Positions 1-7,879 of a stretch of 64,000 nt of DNA are shown piece by piece. The stretch spans positions 186,001-250,000 of the forward strand of contig NZ_FYEK01000044.1 in NCBI RefSeq assembly GCF_900187885.1. Reading direction: 5' to 3'. Positions within the stretch are counted from its first letter, which is position 1. Every line of letters begins with the position of its first letter. The notes below the pieces were generated by a model. The model had not been told where the DNA came from and searched no databases. It was given only the letters and a program-made list of their open reading frames with translations. This stretch comes from Thermoflexus hugenholtzii JAD2. Its GTDB lineage: Bacteria > Chloroflexota > Anaerolineae > Thermoflexales > Thermoflexaceae. The translations under genes and the position numbers were made by a program.

Positions 1-526
1 AATCCGCAGGGGCCGACTCCAGATCAGCGTTCTCCGCCACCCAGACCACGTGCTCCATCTCCTCGATTCGGTCCAGGACCTCTCCGGGCGTGCCCGGCAC
101 CGGGATGTCCGCATAGGTGGGATGACGCTGATGAGGGAAGGTCACCGCGTAATCGGGGAGCCGGGGCAGGATCCCCATGGCGATGTAAGCGTGGTGGAAG
201 AAGAAGACCTGATCTCCGGGTCGGGCCAGCTGGAAGGCCGGCATGAACCGGAACCCCATGGCCTCCCATGCGGACCAGTCCATCATCACCCGCTCCACCA
301 GGGCGCGCAGCTCGGCGAAGGAGGGGACCGCGGAGGTCCGCAGGCTGAGGATGAACCCCTCCCGCACTTCGGAGAGGTGGTCCAGGGCGTGGTGCAGGGT
401 GGCTTGGGCGTTTTCAGGGAGCGGCTCCCCCTGGATCCGTCGGGCGAGGGCCGCTTTGGTCTGTTCGGCCAGCCGCCCCAGCGTCTGGAGCGCCTGGAGG
501 CCTGCGCGCACGTCCCACAGGCGCAT
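1..526 (-). CDS. hypothetical protein, 3' end cut by window edge
   Basis: An open frame runs on the minus strand from ATG at 526-524 to the left edge without a stop, giving at least 175 residues. A good Shine-Dalgarno (GGAGGTG, complement of about 534-540) stands just upstream and fixes the start. The protein begins MRLWDVRAGLQAL, has a helical N-terminal third, and then aromatic-rich stretches such as QVFFFHHAYIAMG. No signal peptide or membrane segment is visible. I do not recognise the family. Its tail lies outside the window, so length and function are open. Confidence 0.7.
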   Translation of the reverse strand, partial: MRLWDVRAGLQALQTLGRLAEQTKAALARRIQGEPLPENAQATLHHALDHLSEVREGFILSLRTSAVPSFAELRALVERVMMDWSAWEAMGFRFMPAFQLARPGDQVFFFHHAYIAMGILPRLPDYAVTFPHQRHPTYADIPVPGTPGEVLDRIEEMEHVVWVAENADLESAPAD

Positions 527-582
527 CTGCCATCACCTCCTGAGCTCGACGCGCCAATCGATCGGTATCTGGCATGATGATC

Positions 583-999
583 TTACCCCTCCAGGAGGGC
601 ACGCGCCAGCCGCTCTAGTCCCCCCAGATCATCCAGCTCAAGCCACTGGAGCATCACCCGCTGGACCCCGGCCTCCCCCAGTCGCTCGACTTGCTCCCGA
701 AGCGCGGAGGGAGTTCCGATCAAGATCCCCCAAGCCCGCAGCGCTTCCTCCGGGCGTCCGACGAGCTTTCGCCGCACCTCCGCCGGATCCCGGCCGAAGA
801 TCAGGCCGGTCATCTCCGAGCGGCGCACTTCCTCGGGGCGCCAGCCTTCCCGGGCCAGGTATTCACATCCAGGCGCGCGTTGAGCTCCCGGAAGGGCACC
901 ACACATCTCGTGTTCGCGGACCCGTCGGCCTGCTTCCGAGGCCCAGGACCAGGCGCCCTCATGGTTCCCGGCGCCAACATTGACAGCCATTCGGCCCAC
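583..999 (-). pseudogene. C-terminal remnant of luciferase-like (LLM-class) oxidoreductase
   Basis: The minus-strand frame ending with TAA at 585-583 keeps a C-terminal half typical of LLM-class flavin/F420-dependent oxidoreductases: WRPEEVRRSEMTGLIFGRD, then ILIGTPSALREQVERLGEAG and VQRVMLQWLELDD. Upstream the frame has only scraps that recall the family's N-terminal part (VNVGAG, REHEM) in wrong spacing, and roughly the first two thirds of a usual 280-320 residue enzyme is missing. It therefore looks like an internally deleted, decaying gene. It might still make a short peptide, but no clean start with an SD is seen. Confidence 0.6.
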
Positions 1000-1081
1000 G
1001 ATTAATTTGAGGGGTGGAAATCGCTCTGAGGTTCAGATCTGAGCTGGGACAAGCGGGAAGAGGCCGGGAGCCGAACCGGTT

Positions 1082-1372
1082 TTCGCAGGAATGGCTTTCG
1101 CCGCGGCCCTTGCGCCGTCGAAGTCAAAGGATTCGGGGCGAAAGCCCCCTCCGTAAGAAATTCATTTCGGCATTCACGTTTGTAAGAGCGGCTTTAGCCG
1201 CGACCCTTTGCGTCATCGAAGACAGGGTTCGGGGCTACAGGAGGATCCGCATTTGCAGGAGCGGCTTTCGCCACAACCTTTGCGGGATCGAGAGGACAGG
1301 GTTCGGACTGTTGGGTGCGGCTTCCGCCGCGACCCTTGCGCCATTGAAGACAGAGGGCTCGGGGCGAAAGCC
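1082..1372. repeat. four imperfect ~58-bp repeats in the intergenic region upstream of htrA
   Basis: Four related units start near 1082, 1178, 1252 and 1311. Each has a short palindromic core of the form GCGGCTTTCGCCGC (variants GGCTTTAGCC, GGCTTCCGCC), then ACCCTTGCGCCATCGAAG-like sequence, then GACAGGGTTCGGGGC. Units 1 and 4 end in GGGGCGAAAGCC, which can pair with the core. The 1000-1503 gap holds no gene I can support. Shadow frames through it simply read the repeat. The layout resembles REP-type intergenic repeats; the role is unknown. Confidence 0.75.
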
Positions 1373-1503
1373 ATTCATTTCGACCGTCATCCCGTCGGTG
1401 CCGAGGCCTCGCCCGTTCCCGGGCGTTCGGATTGATTTTGAAAGCCGATCCCCTCGCGCCATCCGGGAAGCGCGGAGCGCGGGAAAGGTTGAGGTGAGGC
1501 CAA

Positions 1504-2445
1504 ATGACAACGCCCGAAGAGGAAGAGCTGGACGTTTACTCGCGGACGGTGATCCGGGCGGTGGAGCAGGTGGGCCCGGCGGTGGTGAGCATCCGACCGG
1601 CGGGATCGCCCCGGCGCCGCCCCGCGGTCGAGCTGATGGGCTCCGGCTTCTTCATCACCCCGGACGGCTACCTCCTGACCAACAGCCACGTGATCCGCCC
1701 CATCCGCCATCCGGAGATCACCCTGATCGACGGCCGCACGTTCCCGGCGCGGGTGATCGGGGAGGACCCCGTCACCGATCTGGCCGTGTTGCGGGTGGAG
1801 CACGAGGGGACGTTCCCAGCAGCCCGGCTGGGGGATTCCTCGCGCCTGCGGCTGGGACAGCTGGTGGTCGCCATCGGCAATCCCCTGGGCTTCCAGTTCA
1901 CGGTGTCCGCCGGGATCATCAGCGGCCTGGGCCGGGCGCTCCAGGGGCCTGGCGGGCGGATCATCGAGGACATCATCCAGACCGACGCGGCCCTCAACCC
2001 CGGCAACTCCGGCGGCCCCCTGGTGGACAGCCGGGGCCAGGTCATCGGCGTCTGCGTGGCCACCCTCCTCGGAGCGGAGAACATCGCCTTCGCCATCCCC
2101 AGCCACACCGCGGAATGGGTGGCGGCGCTGCTCATTAAAGAGGGGCGGATCCGTCGCGCTTACCTGGGGCTGGTGGTCCAGGTTCGCCCGATCTCCTGGC
2201 CTTCGGAGGCCGCAGGGCTGGAGATCGTGGAGGTGGACCGGAGGGGTCCCGCGGCCCGGGCCGGCCTCCAGGAAGGCGACATCCTGATCCGCGTGGGAGG
2301 ACAACCGGTGAGGAGCCTGGGAGAGCTCCATCGCTTCCTGGCCCACTGGCCTCCCGGGAGGCCCCTTGAGGTTCAGGTGCTGCGCCACAACCAGCTTCGC
2401 ATGTTCACCCTGATCCCCCAGGAGGCTCCCTCCCTTGGGTCCTGA
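1504..2445 (+). CDS. HtrA/Deg-family serine protease with C-terminal PDZ domain
   Basis: A 313-residue trypsin-like protease of the HtrA (S1C) family, expected to degrade misfolded or damaged proteins. The catalytic triad is visible: His62 in LTNSHVI, Asp92 in VTDLAVLRV, and Ser169 in NPGNSGGPLVD. A PDZ domain fills about residues 215-305 (AGLQEGDILIRVGGQPV). Unlike most family members it has no N-terminal signal or membrane anchor; it starts MTTPEEEELD. It may therefore be cytoplasmic or leave by another route. ATG 1504 follows GAGGTGAG. The PASTA kinase gene lies 100 bp downstream on the same strand, suggesting a shared envelope-stress role (inference). Confidence 0.93.
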   Translation: MTTPEEEELDVYSRTVIRAVEQVGPAVVSIRPAGSPRRRPAVELMGSGFFITPDGYLLTNSHVIRPIRHPEITLIDGRTFPARVIGEDPVTDLAVLRVEHEGTFPAARLGDSSRLRLGQLVVAIGNPLGFQFTVSAGIISGLGRALQGPGGRIIEDIIQTDAALNPGNSGGPLVDSRGQVIGVCVATLLGAENIAFAIPSHTAEWVAALLIKEGRIRRAYLGLVVQVRPISWPSEAAGLEIVEVDRRGPAARAGLQEGDILIRVGGQPVRSLGELHRFLAHWPPGRPLEVQVLRHNQLRMFTLIPQEAPSLGS

Positions 2446-2476
2446 GGGATCCCCCCGCCTTCCCGACGACGGCGCA

Positions 2477-2482
2477 TATAAT
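2477..2482 (+). promoter_or_regulatory. -10 box upstream of the PASTA kinase
   Basis: A perfect TATAAT lies about 70 bp before the kinase start, in the gap after htrA. No convincing -35 hexamer is visible at the expected spacing, so it is a -10 candidate only. Confidence 0.45.
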
Positions 2483-2550
2483 GGGAGCCAGGATGCGTCT
2501 GGGCTTGTGATGCCTGCGCACGTCCATCCCGGGCCTCTGTCGAGGTGAAG

Positions 2551-4401
2551 ATGGCGGAGAACCTGTTCGCCGGAAGGTATCGCATCCTGGGCACGCTGGG
2601 CCGCGGCGGGTTCGCGGTGGTCTACCGCGCCTTCGACACCGTCCTCCAGCGCCCGGTGGCCGTGAAGGTCCTCCGCGACGATCGCCTGCGGGATCCAGAG
2701 CTGCGCCGGCAGCTGGAGGCGGAAGCCCGCCTCCTGGCCAACCTCTCCCACCCCAACCTGGTGACCGTCTACGATTTCGGCTGGGAGAATGAGCAGCCCT
2801 ACTTTGTGATGGAATATGTGGACGGATGGGACCTCAAGACCCTCATCCGGCACGGGGCGCCCTTGGCCCTGGACCGCGCTCTGGAGCTGTTCCTGCAGAT
2901 CTGCGCCGCCGTGGGCTATGCCCACCGCAACCACATCGTCCACGGCGACCTCAAGCCCCAGAACATCCTGGTCTCCCGCTCCGGAGAGGTGAAGGTGGCG
3001 GACTTCGGGATCGCCGCTGTCCTGTGGTCCCGGGATCCCGATCGCACCACCTGGGCGACCCCGCAGTATCTTTCCCCAGAGCAGGCGGCCGGCGGCCCTC
3101 CCACGCCGGCCTCCGATGTGTATAGCCTGGGGCTCATCCTCTATGAGATGCTGACGGGCCGTCTGCCCTTCGAGGCCGGCACGCCGGCGGAGCTGATCCA
3201 GGCCCACCTGACGCAGCGGCCGCCTTCCCCCAAGGTCTTCAACCCGGCCTTACCGGAAGATGTGGCTGCGATCATCCTAACGTGCCTAGAGAAGGAGCCC
3301 GCCCGGCGCTATCGCAACGCGGACCAGCTGGCCCAGGTGCTCCTCCGCCGTCATCCGGCCGCCGCGCCGGCCCCTCCTCCGGAGCCAGCCCGGGAGGCGA
3401 CCACCCGGCCGATCCCCCCGGCGCCCGCCTTGCCGGAGGAGCGGGACTGGGTGCTCTGGCTCCTGGGGGTGCTGGCGGCCCTGGCCCTGCTGGGCCTGAT
3501 CCCCCTCTGGATCATGGTCTACCGGGCCTACCTGGGCAGCCCCTCCGGCCTTCCCACGCCCACCCCGCCCCCCACCATCGTCCCCACGGTTCAGGTCCCT
3601 GACCTGCGGGGGTTGGCCGTGGCGGAGGCGCAGGCCCGCGCCGCCGGGCTCGGCCTGGGGTTCACCGTCGTCCGGGAGGTGGAGGATCCCCAGCGGCCGG
3701 CCGGCGTGGTGATCGAGCAGGAGCCTCCCCCCGGGGCGAGCCTCCATCCCGGGGAGCCGATCCGGGTCACCATCAACCGGGGCGGCCCGACTTTCCCGGT
3801 GGTTAACGTGATCGGCTATACGCTGGACGACAACATCCTGAATGGCCTGCGCTCATATGGATGGGATGTGCGGGTGGAGCGGGTGTGGAGCCCGGAGCCG
3901 CCCGGGCGGATCCTGGAGCAGACGCCGCCGCCGGGGGCCTTGCTGGGGGTGGGCCAGCCCCTCACCCTCACCGTCAGCGCCGGGACGCGGGTGGAGATCG
4001 GGGCCAACTTCGCCAACTGGGTGATGCTGGACGCCGTGGATCTGCCGCAACGGACGTTCCGGCCTGGGGAAGTGGTGGCGGCGACGCTGGAGTGGCGCTC
4101 CCTGCAGCGGGTGGATCAGCCCCTGGTGATCTTCGTCCACCTCATCGGCCCGAACGGCCAGCTCATCGCCCAGCGGGACGCCCAGCCCAACCCGCCGATC
4201 CCGGCCTGGCAGCCCGGGCAGATCGTCCGCGATCCCCTGGCCCTGCCCATCCCAGGGAACGCCCCGCCCGGGACCTATCAGCTGCGCACCGGGCTTTACC
4301 CGGAGGGCAACCCGGCGGCCCGCGTCATCGTCCTCAGCCCGGGCTACTCCAGCGCGGTGAACAACAGCCTCCTGATCAGCGAGCTGATCGTCCGCCCGTG
4401 A
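2551..4401 (+). CDS. membrane Ser/Thr protein kinase with two PASTA domains and an Ig-like C-terminal domain
   Basis: A PknB/Stk-type kinase of about 616 residues. The kinase domain covers about 8-265 with glycine loop LGRGGFAVV, ATP-binding Lys39 in VAVKVL, catalytic HGDLKPQN (Asp133) and DFG at 151-153. The residue before the catalytic Asp is Gly, not the usual Arg, so this is a non-RD kinase. A Pro-rich linker and one membrane helix (about 299-324) follow. Outside the cell are two PASTA repeats (about 348-483), which in this family bind muropeptides, and a beta-rich domain (FVHLIGPNGQ...PPGTYQLRTGLYP) shared with the GT39-like protein at 51807. A GTG at 2545 is an alternative start; neither start has an ideal SD. 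Confidence 0.9.
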   Translation: MAENLFAGRYRILGTLGRGGFAVVYRAFDTVLQRPVAVKVLRDDRLRDPELRRQLEAEARLLANLSHPNLVTVYDFGWENEQPYFVMEYVDGWDLKTLIRHGAPLALDRALELFLQICAAVGYAHRNHIVHGDLKPQNILVSRSGEVKVADFGIAAVLWSRDPDRTTWATPQYLSPEQAAGGPPTPASDVYSLGLILYEMLTGRLPFEAGTPAELIQAHLTQRPPSPKVFNPALPEDVAAIILTCLEKEPARRYRNADQLAQVLLRRHPAAAPAPPPEPAREATTRPIPPAPALPEERDWVLWLLGVLAALALLGLIPLWIMVYRAYLGSPSGLPTPTPPPTIVPTVQVPDLRGLAVAEAQARAAGLGLGFTVVREVEDPQRPAGVVIEQEPPPGASLHPGEPIRVTINRGGPTFPVVNVIGYTLDDNILNGLRSYGWDVRVERVWSPEPPGRILEQTPPPGALLGVGQPLTLTVSAGTRVEIGANFANWVMLDAVDLPQRTFRPGEVVAATLEWRSLQRVDQPLVIFVHLIGPNGQLIAQRDAQPNPPIPAWQPGQIVRDPLALPIPGNAPPGTYQLRTGLYPEGNPAARVIVLSPGYSSAVNNSLLISELIVRP

Positions 4402-4408
4402 GGGGCCT

Positions 4409-6226
4409 TCACGGCTCCCCAGTGCCGACCTTGAAGACCGCCCGCCAGGGCTGGTAGCGGGTGAACACCCGGTCCTCATAGAGGATCTGGCCGTTCCGCT
4501 CCACCCGGCGCTTCACCAGCACGTCGGCCCCGTCCACCGCCCAGTCCACCTGAACGACGCGGCCCTTCGGCAGGGTGGGATCCACCTCGTAGATGTCCGG
4601 CCCGTGGGGGACGATGTTCGAGACGAAGGGGCCCTCAATGATCACCCGGCGGCCGTCGTCCGCCCCGTAGATCGTGAAGGTGAGGGTCCCCGCCTCGGGG
4701 TCCACCTTCGCCGTGATCAGGATGGGGGTCTCCCGATCGTTGCGGAACTTGAAATCGGCATAGGGGCTGAAGATGGCCGCGTCCAGCCCGGGCCCGAAGG
4801 TCCGCTCATACCAGCCGACCCGATAGGCGTGAGGCCAGCGCTCCACGATGGGAAAGCCCCCGAAGAAGGCGGCGCGGAACAGAGTGGTGGAAACCTGACA
4901 GAGCCCCCCACCCACGCCTCGGATCGTCCGCCCGTTGTAGATGATCAATGCCTCCTCAAAGCCGGCATCCACACTGACATCCCCCAGGTGGGCGTTGAAG
5001 GAGAACACTTCGCCGGGGGGGACGATCACGCCGTGCATGCGGGCGGCGCCCAACGTGATGTTCCGCACCCGAGGGGGTGGGGAGCCTTTGAAGTTCGTGA
5101 CGGCCTCCGCGATCCGCCCGGTGATCCCCAGCTCCTCCGCCGTGATGGTCTCCGGATAGCGCGGGGGGATCAGCGTGAGGGCGATGGGGACCTCTCGAGT
5201 GGGCCCGCGGAGGCTCTCCCGGATGCGGGCGATGGTCGTGGGGATGTCCACTCGGTATCCCCAGCGGGAGGGCGCGATGGGGATCAGGCGGCGCGAGCCT
5301 TCATCGAAAACGAAGCGGGCGTCCACGGGGTCCACCTGCAGGGTCTGCACGATGGGCGAGAGCCACTCCTGCAGGCGCTCCTCCTCCAGCCGGGCTTCCA
5401 GGTGGGGCGTAGGAGCCTCCACCCGCTCCAGGGCGATCATGCGGCCCAGCTCGGCGGGGGAGAGCTCCCATGGGCCGGTGGCGCTCAGGGGCAGCGTGAC
5501 CGTGAACGTGTCCGTCGGGACGAAGAGGCGAATCGGCCCCTCCAGCCATTGCGCCAGCTGCGTCCGCGCCGGCTCGACCTCCGTCAGGGAAGGGGGCACG
5601 GTCTCCACCGGGAGGGCGAGCGTCACAGGTTGCAATGCCGAGAGGGCCTCCAGCAGGCGCGCCCGCGTGGCGGTGCGATCCAGCCGGATCCCCGCCCGGG
5701 CGGGGAGCACCCGGACCTCTCCCTCCCGGATCTCCAGGGCGGCGTCCTGAGGGGGGCGATCGATGGCGGCGGCCAGGGCCTCGATCTGCGCCTCCAGGCG
5801 TTCGAGCTCCACCACCACCCGTGGCGCCACCCCATATCCGGCCCACCAGATCCACAGGCGATCCCAGACGTCGAGCCATCCGCGGCCGCGGCCGGCCCGC
5901 ATCGCCTCTTCCAGGGTGCCCGGGATATCCACAGAGGCGCCCAGGTCCGTCAGCGAGAGGGTCCGCTGGAGCCCGGGGCCCTGGAGGGTCAGGAAAGGAC
6001 GCTGGGGGTCCGGCAGGGTGGCCTGCCAGCGCGCCTGCGCCTCCGCTTCGGTGAGCCCGCCCACCGGCACGGCGCCGATGAACACCCCGGGCCAGATCCG
6101 CCCGGCGTAGATCCACTCCAGCGCCCCCGCCGTCACCAGCCCCAGCCCGAGGATCAGCAGGAGGACGGCGGCTGGGAAGATCGGGAAGGCGCGTGGGGTC
6201 CGAACGGAGGCCGCCTGCTCGGCCAT
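4409..6226 (-). CDS. VanW family protein with peptidoglycan-binding-like and G5-like domains
   Basis: A 605-residue envelope protein with one N-terminal membrane helix (about 14-40, PAAVLLLILGLGLVTAG) and the rest outside. The middle resembles the PG_binding_4 repeats that accompany VanW domains. The VanW domain lies in roughly the last 230 residues: SFNAHLGDVS, GVGGGLCQVSTTLFRAAFF and HAYRVGWYE. The extreme C-terminus (LPKGRVVQVDWAVDG...VKRRVERNG) looks like a G5 domain. The biochemical role of VanW is not established; context points to the cell wall. It is the last gene of a LysM-NUDIX-VanW operon, with one base between the NUDIX stop and this ATG. Confidence 0.9.
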   Translation of the reverse strand: MAEQAASVRTPRAFPIFPAAVLLLILGLGLVTAGALEWIYAGRIWPGVFIGAVPVGGLTEAEAQARWQATLPDPQRPFLTLQGPGLQRTLSLTDLGASVDIPGTLEEAMRAGRGRGWLDVWDRLWIWWAGYGVAPRVVVELERLEAQIEALAAAIDRPPQDAALEIREGEVRVLPARAGIRLDRTATRARLLEALSALQPVTLALPVETVPPSLTEVEPARTQLAQWLEGPIRLFVPTDTFTVTLPLSATGPWELSPAELGRMIALERVEAPTPHLEARLEEERLQEWLSPIVQTLQVDPVDARFVFDEGSRRLIPIAPSRWGYRVDIPTTIARIRESLRGPTREVPIALTLIPPRYPETITAEELGITGRIAEAVTNFKGSPPPRVRNITLGAARMHGVIVPPGEVFSFNAHLGDVSVDAGFEEALIIYNGRTIRGVGGGLCQVSTTLFRAAFFGGFPIVERWPHAYRVGWYERTFGPGLDAAIFSPYADFKFRNDRETPILITAKVDPEAGTLTFTIYGADDGRRVIIEGPFVSNIVPHGPDIYEVDPTLPKGRVVQVDWAVDGADVLVKRRVERNGQILYEDRVFTRYQPWRAVFKVGTGEP

Positions 6227-6227
6227 C

Positions 6228-6794
6228 TCAGACCCTCCCCAGCCGGCGGGCCGCCCAGGTCAGGGCCACGATGCTCTTGGCGTCCCGCAGGCGTCCATCC
6301 TCGATGGCCTCCCACAGATCCACCCAGCGCATGAGGACCACCTGGAGCACTTCATCGACCTCCGGATGGGCCGGGCCCGGCGTCAGATCGCGGGCGAGGA
6401 AGAGGACGATCTCCTCGGTGCTGTAGGCAGGCGTGGGCCAGATGGTCCCCAGCCGCTCCCATCGGGCGGCCTGATAGCCGGTCTCCTCCGCCAGTTCCCG
6501 ACGGGCGCACGTCAGCGGATCTTCCCCCGGCTCCAGGGTGCCGGCGGGGATCTCCAGCGAGATCTGACCCACCGCGTAACGGAACTGGCGGACCAGGACC
6601 ACGTGCTCGTCGTCCAGGACCGGCACGACGGCGACGGCGCCGCGATACTCCACCACCTCCCGCAGCGCCGTTCCCCCGGAGGGCAGGCGGACCTGATCCA
6701 CCCGCATGTTGAGGATCCGGCCCTCGTAGATCCTCCGACTCTCCAGCGGGACCTCGGCAGCGATCGGATCCATACGCTCTGGAGACGTCCCCAT
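6228..6794 (-). CDS. NUDIX hydrolase, ADP-ribose pyrophosphatase type
   Basis: A 188-residue NUDIX enzyme. The complete NUDIX box is present: GTLEPGEDPLTCARREL followed by AEETGY, matching Gx5Ex7REUxEExGU, the Mg2+-binding and catalytic helix. The upstream strands VAVVPVLDDEHVVLVRQFR and the SLEIPAG motif are typical of ADP-ribose/nucleoside-diphosphate-sugar pyrophosphatases, so hydrolysis of ADP-ribose to AMP and ribose-5-phosphate is likely. Exact substrate cannot be read from sequence. It sits between the LysM lipoprotein and VanW genes in one minus-strand operon with only a few bases between genes. Confidence 0.92.
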   Translation of the reverse strand: MGTSPERMDPIAAEVPLESRRIYEGRILNMRVDQVRLPSGGTALREVVEYRGAVAVVPVLDDEHVVLVRQFRYAVGQISLEIPAGTLEPGEDPLTCARRELAEETGYQAARWERLGTIWPTPAYSTEEIVLFLARDLTPGPAHPEVDEVLQVVLMRWVDLWEAIEDGRLRDAKSIVALTWAARRLGRV

Positions 6795-6797
6795 GGT

Positions 6798-7424
6798 TTA
6801 GGGGCTGGGGATGATCAGCCGCTGGCCGGGGTAGATCGCGTTCGGGTTGGTGATCCCGTTCCGGGCGGCGATCACCGTCCACAGCATGTTGAACTTCAGC
6901 CCGATGCGGAACAGGTTATCCCCGGGCTGGACGATGTAAACCCGCTCGCCCCCGGTGGGCGTCCCGGCAGCCGGCGCGGAGACCGGGATCACCAGCCGCT
7001 GACCGGGCACGATGAAGTCTGGGTTGATCAGGTTGTTCGCCCGGGCGATGGCCTCTACCGTGGTCCCATAGCGGAGGGCGATGCGGAACAATGTCTCCCC
7101 TGGCTGGACCACGTGGGTCACCTGGGCGGGCGGCGCGGCGGTGGGGGCCGGAGCGACCGGCGTGGGCGGAGGAAGCGGGGAGAAGAAGGGTGTGGGCGTG
7201 GGGGCACCTTCGGGCATGATGGGGGTGACCGGCAGGAGCGTCGGCGTGGGCGGCATTGCGGGCGCGGCCGTCGCGGTCGCCGTCGGCGCGCCGAAGAGCA
7301 GCTCCGGAGGGGTCGCCGTGGGCACGGGGCCGGAGCGGGAGCGCGTGGGGCGGCACGCGGTCAGGGCCACCAGCGTCGCCAGGCCCAGCCAGGGCAAAGC
7401 ACGACGCATACGCTTTCCAACCAT
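6798..7424 (-). CDS. lipoprotein with two LysM domains
   Basis: A 208-residue secreted protein. The N-terminus is a lipoprotein signal with lipobox LTAC, the Cys at residue 24. A long Pro/Thr/Ala linker (about 25-100) follows, and then two LysM modules: VVQPGETLFRIALRYGTT...VPGQRLVIP and IVQPGDNLFRIGLKF...YPGQRLIIP. LysM binds N-acetylglucosamine-containing glycans, so the protein should be lipid-anchored and hold peptidoglycan. No catalytic domain is present. ATG 7424 is preceded by AGGAGGCGCCC. First gene of the LysM-NUDIX-VanW operon. Confidence 0.92.
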   Translation of the reverse strand: MVGKRMRRALPWLGLATLVALTACRPTRSRSGPVPTATPPELLFGAPTATATAAPAMPPTPTLLPVTPIMPEGAPTPTPFFSPLPPPTPVAPAPTAAPPAQVTHVVQPGETLFRIALRYGTTVEAIARANNLINPDFIVPGQRLVIPVSAPAAGTPTGGERVYIVQPGDNLFRIGLKFNMLWTVIAARNGITNPNAIYPGQRLIIPSP

Positions 7425-7583
7425 GGGCGCCTCCTGCAGCTTCGCACTTCAGGATTCGCAGATCCGCCCCTCTCGCGGTGGACGGAATCCTCCGCGCGCG
7501 GATGGATCCGGGAGAGAACTTGTTGTTAAGAAGACTAACACGAGCAGGACGGGCAGGCAAGGGGGACGCCTCCTGCCCAGCGA

Positions 7584-7665
7584 CGGGTGTGTCCCGATTT
7601 TGTCGAGCCTGGCCGCCTTGTAGGACAACTGCGAGCAGTTGTCCTACGATTTTGGGACACACCCG
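7584..7665. mobile_element. palindrome inserted in the loop of another palindrome, with 8-bp duplication
   Basis: Outer arms CGGGTGTGTCCC (7584-7595) and GGGACACACCCG (7654-7665) are perfect complements. Inside, GTAGGACAACTGC (7620-7632) and GCAGTTGTCCTAC (7635-7647) form a second perfect 13-bp stem. The octamer CGATTTTG occurs twice, at 7595-7602 and 7647-7654, flanking 44 bp that hold the inner stem. Removing one octamer and the 44 bp leaves a perfect 12-bp stem with loop GATTTT. This is what a small palindromic element with an 8-bp target duplication would leave. No ORF lies inside. The rest of 7425-7879 shows no supported gene. Confidence 0.6.
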
Positions 7666-7879
7666 CGGCGACCGTTATCGAAGACGAGCGCTCCCTGACA
7701 GAGAGATCAAAGGGTTGTGTTCGAATCGAATACGTGGGCGGGGCGACAGCGAAACCGCTGTCCTGCCGCCCCGGAACGCCTGCGCAAGCCCCGTCTGGGT
7801 TGGAATGGAGGCGCAGGTTGCATGGAGGATTGTTTCCCATTACCATAAAGGGTGCTCACCCTGCACAAAGGGAGGACCC

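Noticed and set aside
1014-2138. Long + strand ORF (374 codons) crossing the repeats and htrA
   Set aside because: It reads the intergenic repeats and then an out-of-frame Pro/Arg/Gly-rich shadow of htrA; no SD and no family resemblance.
7256-7879. N-terminal extension of the mtnP frame
   Set aside because: It would read through the nested palindromes and the LysM signal region. ATG 7880 has the SD and gives the normal family length.
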